15,701 bases of DNA from Conidiobolus incongruus B7586 (taxonomy: Eukaryota > Entomophthoromycota > Entomophthoromycetes > Entomophthorales > Conidiobolaceae). Every line of letters starts with the position of its first letter. Within the stretch, counting starts at the first letter, position 1. The translations under genes were made by a program, and so were the position numbers. Positions 1-10,524 of this stretch are shown piece after piece. The notes under the pieces are model-generated. The model was not told the origin of the DNA and did not search any database. It saw only the letters and a list, made by a program, of their open reading frames with translations. The DNA lies in NCBI GenBank assembly GCA_000697335.1, contig JNEM01015729.1:1-15701 (forward strand), in the 5' to 3' direction.

Positions 1-355
1 TATTTATAGTTACTATTATAAAACGTTACAAATTTATTTCTATTATTTTTTTCAACAAAATAATAGAATTAATCTTAAAAATTAATATTATCTTACTATA
101 TAATTATTAAATACTAAGCATAATATTATATCAAATAATTTTATTATTATAAATAAAAATTGATTTAAAAAATTAATTAAAAACTTCAATATCTTATAAT
201 AATATATATGTTTATTACATATCTATTATTATTTCATTGGTAGATTTTAAATAAGTTATATTTAATAATTTTTTTAATATAATATATGAAGTGATTATAT
301 TTATATTTTAAAATTTGTATATATATTTTTATTAAAACATAAATTTTTTAAATTT
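1..355 (+). repeat. Diverged repeat X, copy 1
   Basis: This segment aligns over most of its length with about 3885-4300. Shared landmarks are GTTACAAATTTATTTCT (from 25 here, from about 3927 there), an AATAGAATTAATCT block, and a matching stretch around 130-290. The copy is cut by the window start and ends about where the 5' LTR-like repeat begins. The second copy lies inside the Ty3/gypsy fossil, so copy 1 is probably a piece of the internal region of another member of that family. No reading frame is usable. Family assignment is inference; the repeat relationship is seen directly, with many differences and indels. Confidence 0.5.
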
Positions 356-722
356 TGTTATATTTTTTTATATAATTATATTAACTATAAATTATAAGAT
401 TAATTTTTAGTTTTATAACCAAATTAATTATATAAATAGTATTTAATTATTAAATAAGCAAAATTCTTGTTTTTCCTATTAATTCTTATTATTCTTTATT
501 TTTTATATTATTTCTAAATTTGATATTATATTCTATTAATATTATAATATATTGGTGTTATCAAATATAAATGTAATATATCAGTGACTTATCTTAATTT
601 GAAGCTTAATTAAACTTTGTGTATATTTACACATTATAATTATATTATAAAATAATATTTTATATAATATTATTTTTATATTGAGTCTTCTACTATTTTA
701 TTTTAGTATTTTACCATTATAC
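356..722 (+). repeat. 5' LTR of the Ty3/gypsy fossil
   Basis: This is the first member of a direct-repeat pair. The best-preserved block is 576-617, which matches 7416-7457 at 38 of 42 positions, all four differences being transitions. Weaker similarity extends from about 356 (TGTTAT) to about 715, including matching AATTCTTA...TTTTTATATT sequence near 480-510. Similarity fades by about 720. A primer-binding site could not be recognised, and the exact 3' edge is uncertain. Confidence 0.65.
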
Positions 723-1625
723 TTATATAATAATAATAATAAAATTACTAAAAACTTACTTGAAATTAATAACTATCTGTATCAAACTTATTTATTATTA
801 TTTTACATTATATCTATAATATATTCTATTTATATTTAATATTATATACTATAATACCACTATAAAAGAAGATACTCTTATATTATTTTAATGATGATAA
901 TAGCTTAATTACTAATAAAATTTGAGTCTTTAATTTTTAAAAGTTTATTATCTATTAAAAAACCTATATTAAACAATTTTTAATTAAAAAAAGATAACTG
1001 AAAAAGCTTAAATCCAAAAAACTAGCTAATTCACTATAATTAATATATCAAACTATTTCTTTAGTGTTTTTAAAGATAAATTAACCACTTATAATAATTT
1101 GAAAAACCTCTACAAGCTTAAAAAATACCTTAGAATATATAGAATTATCTGAATTTAATTGTTATGAAGGTTTAAAAATTATCTTTAAATCAGCTATTTC
1201 TTTTCTAGAAAGATTTACTTATAATCAATAGTTAACTCATTATAAGTTTTATCATAAAGGACTTTGAAAAGAATAAAATTTTATAAAAATATTTAAATAA
1301 TTGGAAAAACCCATTAAAAAAAATATTATTTAAAAGATTAAGTTTGATTAATAAAAGAAAACTTTTTTATATAAAAAACTTCTAAAAAATTATTAATTGA
1401 TAAATTTAATAAGATATATTTAAATATATTAAATATCAATCAAAAAGAACAAATCTATAAATTATTATTATAACTTAATTCTAAATTAAAAATCTTGTTA
1501 GTTAATATGGAATATTTTAATAATATGTTTTTTTCTATCATTTATAATATATCAATCATAATTAATAATATCATTTACTTAATAACTAAATTTCTTTATA
1601 TTAAGAATTAATCTTTTAAAACTTA
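723..1625 (+). pseudogene. 5' internal region of Ty3/gypsy fossil, left part
   Basis: By position between the 5' LTR and the reverse transcriptase, this should be the untranslated leader and gag part of the fossil. Base composition from about 990 to 1500 looks like decayed coding sequence (more G+C, Lys/Leu/Ser-rich short open stretches on the + strand), but I recognise no gag motif or zinc knuckle. It is interrupted at a TA by Tc1-like copy A and resumes at 3195. The gag assignment rests on location only. Confidence 0.4.
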
Positions 1626-1852
1626 TACTAGCCCACAAAAATGAGTCATAAAATTAAAAATATATACATTTCTATTAATAACTTAATTATTACCAATTCG
1701 AATAAACTTATATTAAACTATATAATTAATATATATTTTTTATTTATAATATAATATATATAGTTAAATTTAATTAATTATTAATTGATATATTGACACT
1801 AAAAGTATATTTAAGATGAGTCATAAATTTACAGGTTTTAGTATTGATAGAA
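1626..1852 (+). repeat. Left terminal inverted repeat of copy A (IR/DR type)
   Basis: The outer end (from 1626) contains ATGAGTCATAAA at 1641. A second, inner copy of the same 12-mer starts at 1816, 175 bp further in. Two direct repeats inside each long inverted repeat is the IR/DR layout known from Sleeping Beauty-like Tc1 elements, where each direct repeat is a transposase-binding site. Binding here is inferred from that family knowledge. Confidence 0.8.
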
Positions 1853-1855
1853 AAA

Positions 1856-2879
1856 TTAATATCTAGTATATCCATCTTGTGCTTTTCTAACTTCTTTAAG
1901 TTTGTAGGGTATAGAGTCAACTAGCTTCTTATATTAGGTAGGACTAATATTATTCTAAGCTTCTTAAATATACTCCCAAAGTTAATCTAAATTTTTTGCT
2001 AGGGGGAAACTTTAATTGATTTTTTTAGTTGATCCCAAAGATATTCAATTAGGTTGAAATTAAGAGATTCAGGAGGTTATTTCATAATAGTTATTTTTTT
2101 ATGTTTAAGCAATTTAATAGTAGAATTTGTAGTATAGCAAGGTGTATTATTTTGTTGCAAAATAATATTTGATTTTTTTAATCTATACCATTCAATAGTT
2201 TTTTCAATTTATTATTTAGAATACTTTAGTACATCTCAGCATTAATTCCCTTATTAACCCTATAAAGATACTTTACAACTAAAGATAACATATATCCCCA
2301 AACTATAATTAACCCATTATTGTATTTTTAGGTTATAATAACATGATAGTTATAAAGTAGTTATTTATCTTTTTTGAAATATCTAGCTTTTCTATTAGAT
2401 TTATTAAGATATATCTTTGTTTCATTAAGTTAAATAACCTTACTCTAGTTAGTTTTGGTATAACTTCAGTGTTAACATTTAAACTCCTAACTAGTTTTAT
2501 AGTGGGACTTCTTTAGTTGGGGGTGTTTTTTTTTTAGATGTAAGCAATATCCATTCTAATATAAAACATATATAATAATATAAGTACTAACTAATATTCC
2601 TGTATAGTTTTGTAATTCTTGTTATACTTCTATAATAATATTATATTTACCTATACTAACTAATATGCAAATATACTTTTCATTATGCTTATCTATAATT
2701 TTAGCCCATTTAAGTTTTGGTTTAGGTGTTTTTTTAGCATTGTTGTTAATAACCCTAACTATAATATATTAGCTAACATTAGTAATTCTAGCAATCTCAC
2801 AAGTTGATATATTTTTATTATGAAGTTAATTAATTCATAAGTGAACTTTTTTAGAGAGAGATTTAGGTATTATAATATT
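1856..2879 (-). pseudogene. Tc1-like transposase pseudogene, copy A
   Basis: The decayed transposase of copy A reads leftward from about 2879 (IPKSLSKK) to a terminal TAA at 1856-1858. In order there are a paired-type helix-turn-helix N-terminus (STCEIARIT), a KKKHPQLKKS linker, the SKVI..NETK block around the first catalytic position, IIVWGYM, the second catalytic block and a final YLWDQLKK block. The catalytic triad reads Asn, Asn, Glu instead of Asp, Asp, Glu. Many in-frame stops occur (for example in VS*, TN*SKVI*, MY*), plus small indels: a run of five C near 2000-2010 makes the local block 1 bp shorter than in copy B, as also in copy C. A family member is normally about 340 residues, matching this span. 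No start Met survives. Confidence 0.88.
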
Positions 2880-2967
2880 AATTTTAAAATATTAGCTTAA
2901 AAAATTTATAATATATATAATACAATATTAGAAAAAAAAGATATATCTAAGTTTTGTTATTTATAAC

Positions 2968-3192
2968 CCCTTAACTTATAAACCTATATATTTATAACTC
3001 ATATTGGTTAAATTTTAGGTTTTGACATATTAACCAATAGCTAATGTAATATAATTAAATATAATTACTTATAATCAATTAATATAGTTAAAATATATAT
3101 TTTAATTTAAATTTATTTAATTAGGAATGGTTTAAGATATAAGTAAATATTTAAGTAATTTTGATTTTATGACTTACTTTTGCTGGCTAGTG
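2968..3192 (-). repeat. Right terminal inverted repeat of copy A (IR/DR type)
   Basis: This is the inverted partner of 1626-1852. The outer motif lies at about 3163-3178 (TTTTATGACTTACTTT on the + strand) and the inner motif at about 2990-3003 (TTTATAACTCAT), again about 175 bp apart. Many transitions separate the two inverted repeats, so hairpin complementarity is imperfect. Confidence 0.75.
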
Positions 3193-4400
3193 TATTTTAA
3201 CTTATTTTAATTTAAAATGATAGATGTTTCTATTTTGAAACTTTATGAAAGAACCTTTAGTAAAAAAGCTTAAGCTTATTTAATAATAAAAAAAGTTACT
3301 ATTATTATTAAAAAACTTAATTGAATTATAAAGTTTATAATTATCAATTAAAGAAATAATATCTGTTTAATTCTTATAAATCTTAATTTACCAACTATAA
3401 ATTAAACTTCAAAAATGTTAAAATTACCTGAAAATTACTTTTTTTACAATAAGTTAGTAAATTGTATTTTATTTTAGAAAAGTTTTAATAGGTAAATAAT
3501 TCTACAAATTAGATTTTATATATTAAACAAAATTAATTAATTGAATCATTAAAAACTAAAAATAATATAGTAAATAGTTTACCATATTATTCTTTACTTT
3601 TTACTATCACATTATTGTTTATTTTAACTAGATATTTTATAGATATACTTGTTAATATTTTATTCAACTTTACTTATTCTAACTCTTTTATATCTTTTTA
3701 TATTATTTTAGATCTATCTTTACTTATCTAAAAAAACAATTAAATAATAAATATAATAATAATTTAATATAATAAGCATCTAATATTATTTTTAAATACC
3801 TATCATTACTTCTTAACTATTTTATATATATTAAATTATTAATTGGTAATATTAGTTATAATTTTATAATAGGTTAAGATTAGTTTAAATATTATATTTT
3901 TTTTCTATAAATATTACTTTAAAAAGTTACAAATTTATTTCTTTTATATTATACAAGAAATTAATAGAATTAATCTGAAACAATTTATATTACTTTAATA
4001 TAAAACTATTAAATATTTTATCTAATATTAACTCTATAATTTTGTTAAATAACTTTATTATTATAGACAAAAACTAATTTAAAAAACTAATTAAAAAACT
4101 TAATACTCTGTAAGAATATGTATTTATTCATTATTCATCTATTAATATTTTATCTTTTAATTTCAATGAAGTTATATCTATTAATTATTTTTTTATAATA
4201 TTGGCAGTTAAATTGTTAATGTTTTTAAACTTATAAGTAAATTACCTTTTAAACATAATATTAAACATAAAATTAAATTTTTTTTAAATATATAACTATA
4301 CTCATAACTTGCTTACTATTTATTTTTTTTGTTATTTTAAACTTTAAAAGAAGAAATCTAAAAATTGCTTGAAAATAAATATATTACACCTTTTTCCTTA
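3193..4400 (+). pseudogene. 5' internal region of Ty3/gypsy fossil, right part
   Basis: This continues the fossil on the far side of Tc1-like copy A, from its TA at 3193-3194 up to the recognisable reverse transcriptase. By position it should hold the end of gag, the protease and the start of the reverse transcriptase, but I recognise no motif in it. It contains the second copy of repeat X (about 3885-4300). It is very A+T-rich and without a useful open frame. Confidence 0.4.
3885..4300 (+). repeat. Diverged repeat X, copy 2
   Basis: This is the partner of 1-355. Shared blocks include GTTACAAATTTATTTCT near 3927, AATAGAATTAATCT near 3964, and ACTAATTAAAAAAC-like and TTAATTATTTTTTTATAAT-like stretches near 4090 and 4180. 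It lies just upstream of the reverse transcriptase of the fossil, which suggests that X is part of the internal region of this retrotransposon family. Confidence 0.5.
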
Positions 4401-4830
4401 CTATAAGGTTCTTTGATTTCCTTTGTATAAAAAACTAATGTAGGCTAAAAACTATGTATTGATAACTATGTTTTCAAACTCTAAAACTATTAAGGATAAA
4501 ACCTTATTACTAAACATATATAGTATTAATGATAAACTACTTAAATCTACTATATTTATTAATTTTAATGTTAAAAATAGATATTATAATATTAAAGTTA
4601 AAGAAAATTTTATCGTTTTCATTACTTTTAATATTATAATAAGTTATTATAAATTTATTATCATAAACTTTAGTTTATATAATATCCTTATAGTTTTTAC
4701 TTAATTCATTGATTCCCTTTCTAACCTTATTTTTAATAATTTTATTATTATTTATTTAAATAATATCTTGATCCATTCAAAAAGTAAAGAAATATATATT
4801 TAACAGGTCCATTAAGTTTTATAAATTATT
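4400..4830 (+). pseudogene. Reverse transcriptase region of Ty3/gypsy fossil
   Basis: Fragments of a Ty3/gypsy-type reverse transcriptase are recognisable. The longest open stretch (81 codons, 4459-4704) carries NRYYNIKVKE followed by an FITF segment and a YYKF...FSLYN segment, matching the family's palm blocks (R.GY.QI.I, AF.T..G.YEF...PFGL.NAP). The palm catalytic block lies just downstream, near 4750-4780. The strand and order agree with the integrase further right. The region is broken and non-functional. Confidence 0.75.
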
Positions 4831-4859
4831 TCAAAATATAAATTATCTTTAAAATTATC

Positions 4860-5300
4860 AAAATGTATTTTTAATATTTTTTTTGTCTTCTTCTATAATT
4901 ATATTATTTTTTCTTAAGGAATTAATATTGATCATATTAAATCAAATAGTGTTAAAGCTTTTATAATATTTATAAACAATAATCAACTTAACATTACACT
5001 GAATTTATTAAATTACTTTAAAGGTTTTATTAATTCTTTTGTTAAACTTATAACTCCATTGATTAATTTCTTAAAAAAAGGCTTTTTTTTAAATAAACCC
5101 CATTATATACTATTTAAATAGATATTTTAGTTTTCAATATTACTGATGTTTCTACTCCATTTATTTTGGATTTAAAACTGGTTATTATTATTTTGATTAA
5201 CTTTAATTCTTTTATATTCAATATGTAATTAGCTTAATTGGAAATTAATTCATATTTTACTTTTTAAATATAAAATAAAATAATAAATAAAAGACACCAA
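4860..5300 (+). pseudogene. Reverse transcriptase connection / RNase H-side region of fossil
   Basis: Short segments resemble the thumb-to-RNase H junction of Ty3/gypsy pol: a GINIDH-like piece near 4925, a GFINSF...PLINFLKKG-like stretch near 5023-5082 (family pattern F...FS.IA.PL..LLKK), and a segment near 5140-5220 resembling the start of RNase H. The order and spacing from the reverse transcriptase are as expected. It is broken, with no usable open frame. Confidence 0.65.
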
Positions 5301-5949
5301 ATTAAATTTAACCTTACAAATATTATCTTAAAGTTAATAACATTTTAGATAAATAAAATAAAATTACTTAAATTGAAATGATTAGTTTATAAATCAAAAT
5401 TTTTAAAAATCATTTATATTTTTTATTTTTAATCTTTTTTTAATATTTATATATTATAACTCAGTTTTTTATTTAAATGAATAAAATTATTTTTTAAGAG
5501 GATAAGTTAAATAAATTAAAACTATTTAACCTTATTTTATTTTTATTTAATATTTCTTAAGTTAATACAATTATCTTGTAGATATTTTGTTAAAAAATCT
5601 TACATATTTTAATTTTTATTCTAATTATTAAAACCAAATAAATACTGACTTAACAAATATAAATGAAAGAAATAAACTATATATTAAACTATTTTAACAA
5701 ACACTAATAAGTGATAAATATAATATTTTAATTAAAGAAAAACTCTTTATAATATTCAAAAACTAATAAAAATATGTCAAAAAGTTAAAAGATTATTGAT
5801 AACCTATTATACCATAGTAATTATTTATTAATTCTTAATATTTTTAAGATTTAAAAAATAATATTGAATAAATCTTATAACTTGCTTATTAAAAGGTAAT
5901 AAAATTAATTATAGATTTCTAAGAGAATTAAAATATAGTATTGCTAACC

Positions 5950-6920
5950 TTTCTTAAATAAATTAGTTTTGAAATATAATAATACTTATAATATATATTA
6001 AAGAACAAAAAAATACCTAATTTAAATAAGATAAACTTATCTTTTTATATGTTCCTAATTTAACTTAATAATAATTCTAGCTTGATTTCACAAAAAATTA
6101 TAAATCAACTAGTAATTCAATTAACTTTTTAATTATTATTGATTTATTTGTCAAATATGTTTATTTTATTATTTATTTTATAACTTCTATTTTAAAGATA
6201 TTATATAATTATTATTGTTTAATATTTTTATTAATTGTAAAATTTTACAAAATAATATAATTAACAAAGATATATAATTCCACTCTTAATTTTAAAAGCT
6301 ATTATTTCCTTCCTTTAAGGTTAATTGAATTATATTAAAAATTAATTACCATTCAACCTATAAATTTTTTGAAAGAATTATTAAAATTTTAAAATAAAAT
6401 ATTTTAACTTTTGTTAAACATTAATTATTTAAAATAAATTATTTATATCTATTAACTTAAATATTGATTAAATATTTTAATTAATAATATAATGAGTTTT
6501 AACCTTGATTATATCAACTATAAATAATAACTTAATTTAATAATTGTTTTAAAAATTTAAGTAAATTTATTTTTAATTATTATTATATTCTATTCTAGTA
6601 TTGGGTATATTAATTTTTCTATTAATTTGAACTTGGAAATAAATCAAAAGATTATAAAATAATAATATTTAAAGTTTTTTAAAAATCCTCTTAAATATGA
6701 AACTAGAATATTTATATACTAAAAATAATTTACCATTAAATTTATTTTACTTAAGTTTAATTTAAATCTAAGATACTTATCATTAATTTATAGATTCTAC
6801 AAAAAATAATATATTAATTCTAATTTTGAAGATATTATCTTAAAATTACCTTCAATTTTGAGGATTGGGTTTATCTTTCATATTTGCAAAATCAAACTTT
6901 ATTTTGAAAATTTTAATATA
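5950..6920 (+). pseudogene. Integrase region of Ty3/gypsy fossil
   Basis: The integrase core is recognisable near 6110-6330 (NFLIIIDLFVKYVYFI, matching the family's ...VDR.TK...F block, then a segment matching the I.SD.D..F block). Blocks corresponding to the YHPQ.DGQ.E and W...L....YN regions follow to about 6520. A LKLPS..RI...H-like segment at about 6840-6905 resembles the post-integrase GPY/F-type module of chromovirus-like Ty3/gypsy elements. A chromodomain was looked for downstream and not recognised. The 5300-5950 interval between RNase H and integrase shows no motif that I can name. Broken throughout. Confidence 0.7.
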
Positions 6921-7204
6921 TTTTTTATTTAATTAAATCTTTAGAATTAAATCTTATAATTATTTAAAATAAACTAAAAAATATTAAATTAAATATATAA
7001 TCAAATTTAAGTCTATTAAGAATAAGCTTTATTTTTATATAAAACAGATAGTTTATTTTATTAAAACAGATATATAAGACCTCTTAAAAAATAATAAAAA
7101 TATTTCCACTTATTATGCCTATTGACAAAAATCTAAAGAGTATGTCTTTTCTGAAAAATTTCGTAAGGAATATTAAGAGATTATTTTTTGAATTCTTATA
7201 TATA

Positions 7205-7584
7205 TTTTGTTATAATTTTACTAATTTTTAATTATATAATTAATTTTCTATTTTATATATAAATTAAATATATTAATAATATTTAATTATTTAATAAACA
7301 AGGTTTTTCTCTTTTCTTTTAATTCTTACTATTTTTTATATTTTTGATTATTTTAATTTTAAGACTATATTCTATAAAAATTATAATAAATTAACACTAC
7401 CTAATATTGATCTTAATATATCAGTAACTTATTTTAGTTTGAAGTTTAATTAAACTTAATTTATATATTTATATTATATCCCATATTATATTATCATGTT
7501 TTGCGACACACTACCCTATATTAAGTTTTCCCATATACTATATTAATAATCTTTTACTATTTTACTTATATTTGTTAAAAAAAC
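7205..7584 (+). repeat. 3' LTR of the Ty3/gypsy fossil
   Basis: This is the second member of the direct-repeat pair with about 356-722. It begins near TGTTAT at 7209, has its best-preserved block at 7416-7457, and shows trailing similarity (CTTTTACTATTTTACTT near 7550) to about 7575. Two of the window's eight CpG dinucleotides lie in or just before this repeat (7162, 7504). Confidence 0.6.
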
Positions 7585-9253
7585 AAAAAGTTCATTTAAT
7601 TAAAATATAATCTCTTTTATCTCTATAAACTGCCTTTATATATTTTCCACACTGTTTTAATATACTTAATAACTTTAGTACTTAAAACAAAAACGGGTAA
7701 TAATGTTATTTTAGCTAATATTGATAAATTTTCAAAATTTGTTTAATTGATATTTTAATAAGAAAAAAAATTTTATATCTTAAATCATTATATAACTTTA
7801 TTTCAAAACCTACTTTTATTATTATAACCTCTTTTATATTATAGTCTCAGACTATAAATTTTATTTTATAGCATCATTTTAGAAATAATTATTAAAATTA
7901 ATAAGAATTAAGTTAAACAAAATCTTTATATATTTTATAAAACAGATATAAAAACAAAAAAAACTAAATAATTAAAAAATATTATATATATTTATAAACT
8001 ATAAATAAAATAATTAATATCTATTCCTTTATAGAATTGATTTTATAATTATCTTATCTAAACAATCAAATATTAAAAAATCACTAATAAAAATTAATTT
8101 GGTTATAACTTGATAATATCAAACTCTTTCATTAACCTTAATTTTGTAATATTTTAATTAATTAATTTTGATTAATTAAATCAATAACAAAAGAATATAA
8201 TTAATGTTAATAGAGATCTTTTATTCAAAAACTTAAATTACATAGCTATATATAAACTATTGTTATAATTATATTAAATTTTATATTAGAGACTAAATTC
8301 TTATAGATATAAAATAATAACGATTAAAAGAGTCTCTTTTTTAAGAAAATAAATTTTAAATAGATTAGCGTATTTCAAAATATTGATAAACTATTATTTA
8401 TTTTTTATAAATTAGAATTCCTAGCAAGTATAAAAACTTATAATAAGGTCTATTTATCTTATCTTAAACTTTATTTTTAAAATACCCTAAAATGTTTTAA
8501 TATAGCTTATAATACCCTTTATAAAATAGAATACCTTATTACTAAAAGGAAATTATATAGTATTAAATGATTTTTCCAAAATAAAAACATAAATCTAAAA
8601 TAAGATTAAACTAAATTAATAAACAAGATATTAATGTTAAATTAAACAATAAAAAATATATATTTTAAATCTAATACAAAAGAGTAATATTGATAATATA
8701 CCAATTATTTATATTATTATTATTAAATTAAACAATTTTGAATTATATTATAATTATTAGGTTATTTGTCATTATTTAATTTTATCTCTATTGATAAAAA
8801 TTGGAAAAAAAAATAAAGTTTCAAAAAATAAGATATAAAATACCTTTGCTAAATTAAACATAGAATAAAAGTTAAACTTATCTTTTTCCTTTAATTAATT
8901 TTATTATAAATCCTAATCACATATTAAAATAATCCAATAATAATATTCTAAATTAAAATTAAAAAATACAAAAATAGGGGAATTTTTATATTTTTTGTTT
9001 TAAAATTTAAATTCAAGGTAAATTTAGGTATTGATTATAAAAATTTCTTAATAGTCTTTAATATTATTATAATCAATTATAAGTTCATAACAAACTTTTA
9101 CTTAAGGGTAATTATTTTATTAAACAAAATATTATAGCTTTTATATTAAATCCTTAAGTTTAAATGATTATTATATATTTTATAATACTATTATATTAAA
9201 TGAATAAATTTATATTATTTAGAATTATTTATAATATTTATCTGCATTTTTAA
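7585..9253. other. A+T-rich stretch with nothing recognised
   Basis: About 1.67 kb lie between the 3' LTR of the fossil and the mariner element. I read both strands for transposase, polymerase, tRNA and repeat signals and found none I can support. It lacks the Tc1-like blocks seen elsewhere and does not clearly align with the retrotransposon interior. It does contain three of the eight CpG dinucleotides of the window (7694, 8321, 8369), which suggests a different history from its neighbours. Confidence 0.5.
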
Positions 9254-9255
9254 TA

Positions 9256-9268
9256 ATGGGAATTTTTT
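9256..9268 (+). repeat. mariner terminal inverted repeat, left
   Basis: ATGGGAATTTTTT directly follows TA (9254-9255) and is paired with 10510-10522 on the other strand at 12 of 13 positions. It lies about 60 bp outside the transposase stop codon. Confidence 0.7.
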
Positions 9269-9330
9269 GTGATTAAAAATAAATGAACTTTTGAATATAT
9301 GATATATAAGAATAGATATATAATATAAAC

Positions 9331-10364
9331 TTAATAGTTTCCTTTATTATTAATAACCTTTTGCTATATTTTTGGCAAACTTCTAACACCTAAAAAACAG
9401 TTCTTTTTATTAAGGACTGAAATTTGATATTTCACAAACCAATTAAATTTTCCTGCAGAAATTTTCTTTCCTGCAATCTGGTTTTTTAATTGCCTAAAGC
9501 AATTATAATCACATAGGTTATAATCAGGGGAATATACTAGATGTGGTAGTTCTTTCCAGTTATTTTTAATTAAAAAGTTTTTTACAGCTTTAGATTTATG
9601 TATTTTACAATTATCATCCAAAATAATAGGTCTTCTCAAATTATATTGAGAACACCAATTAGAAATAATTTTATTTAAAAAAGCAATATATAGATTACTA
9701 TTACTTGATTTTCCTTCAGGAACTAAATAAGAATACCATAAAACATTATAATCTATTATAATAATTAACATTTGCTTATCAATAAAATGCTTATTTAAAG
9801 GGATTTGTAGAGGGGGTTGATTTAGCTTAATCCAGCATCTTGATTTGTGTTTTGGTAAAGGATTATAAATAAGGTTCCAAGATTCATCAATTGCAATTAT
9901 TTGCTATAAAAGTCTAGGCTTCTGGTAATATTTCAATTGGTTTTATTTAGCAATAGCTACTCTAACTTTTTTTTAAGCTTTAGTTAAATTATAAGATACC
10001 TATTTTATATTTTTATTTATTAATTTTAGTTTAAACTTTAAAATATATAAAATACTTGTAAAACTAATATTAAAGTACTTAGATAATTCTGTGGCTGAAA
10101 TAAAAGGGTGCTTTTCAATATATTTTTTCACTCTATTTATAATTGAAAGAGTGACAGTTGAAGTTAGTCTTCAGATTTTAGCAGGTTTTGAATAGTTTCT
10201 CTCCTAGCCTTAAAGTAATTTACCTAGTGATAAATTGTTAATTTAGATAATGCTTCATTACCAAAAGCTGCTTGTAAATTTTGAATAATTTTAGAGGGTT
10301 TATGGTTAAGTTTTACTGATACCAAAATAAAAAACTTTTGATGATCACTATTTGGTTTAAGCAT
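9331..10364 (-). pseudogene. mariner transposase pseudogene (D34D)
   Basis: It reads leftward from ATG at 10364-10362 (MLKPNSDHQKFF) to TAA at 9331-9333 (end block QKVINNKGNY), about 344 codons, normal for mariner. The N-terminus has the mariner-type helix-turn-helix (QAAFGNEALSKLTIYH, then NYFKARRE). Catalytic residues are in place: Asp in AIDESW (9886-9888), Asp in DDNCKIH (9613-9615) and Asp in CDYNCF (9508-9510), with 34 residues between the last two, plus YSPDYN. It is broken by a 1-bp indel near 10170, where the frame changes around the SED/TSTVTLS stretch, and by several in-frame stops. Some fall at expected Trp positions: TAG in YH*VNY and in LPKI*QKV. The longest open piece is 9364-9771. 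All three catalytic Asp codons survive, unlike in the Tc1-like copies. Confidence 0.88.
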
Positions 10365-10509
10365 GATTAAATTAAACAACCAATTTTAAAAAGTTAATTT
10401 TTTAATCAAAAAAACTAATATATATATATTAAAAATATATAATTTCCTATTAACTTTCTATATATTTATTCATTTCAAACTAATAATATTTTTGAAAAAT
10501 TGGAAATTA

Positions 10510-10522
10510 AAAAATTTCCCAT
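10510..10522 (-). repeat. mariner terminal inverted repeat, right
   Basis: The reverse complement reads ATGGGAAATTTTT, followed outward by TA (10523-10524). It lies about 145 bp upstream of the transposase ATG. One mismatch to the left repeat is seen in the first 13 bases; beyond that the similarity is lost. Confidence 0.7.
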
Positions 10523-10524
10523 TA

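Larger units (their letters stand above)
1626..3192 (-). mobile_element. Tc1-like transposon, copy A
   Basis: This is a full-length, inactive Tc1-like DNA transposon of 1,567 bp flanked by TA (1624-1625 and 3193-3194), the family's usual target duplication. The left end reads TACTAGCCCACAAAAATGAG and the right end, on the other strand, reads CACTAGCCAGCAAAAGTAAG. Long terminal inverted repeats enclose one transposase pseudogene on the - strand. It is inserted in the 5' internal region of the Ty3/gypsy fossil and is therefore younger than it. Among the three scorable copies, A keeps the acidic third catalytic residue but has lost the first two, so it cannot be autonomous. Confidence 0.9.
356..7584 (+). 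mobile_element. Ty3/gypsy LTR-retrotransposon fossil (broken)
   Basis: An old LTR retrotransposon lies on the + strand. It is bounded by a diverged direct-repeat pair (about 356-722 and 7205-7584) and contains, in order, a 5' internal region, reverse transcriptase, RNase H-side sequence and integrase. This is the Ty3/gypsy order, with integrase last. The span is about 7.2 kb, of which about 1.57 kb is the Tc1-like insertion at 1626-3192, leaving about 5.7 kb, ordinary for the family. It is broken throughout by dozens of disruptions and is far from intact. The LTRs differ clearly, mostly by transitions plus indels, so it looks old, although a RIP-like or methylation-driven process could exaggerate age. 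Outer boundaries are good to a few tens of bases only. Confidence 0.75.
9256..10522 (-). mobile_element. mariner (D34D) transposon, degraded
   Basis: This is a complete-length but inactive mariner element of 1,267 bp, the usual size for the family. It is flanked by TA (9254-9255 and 10523-10524). Short terminal inverted repeats match at 12 of 13 positions (ATGGGAATTTTTT on the left, ATGGGAAATTTTT on the complementary strand at the right). It encodes one transposase on the - strand. It is the only mariner-type element seen here and is separate from the four Tc1-like copies, from which it differs in ends, transposase and catalytic signature. Confidence 0.85.

Noticed and set aside
7585-9253. 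Possible second retrotransposon remnant
   Set aside because: I found no block that matches the reverse transcriptase, integrase or LTRs of the fossil in this stretch, only A+T-rich similarity of the kind expected by chance.
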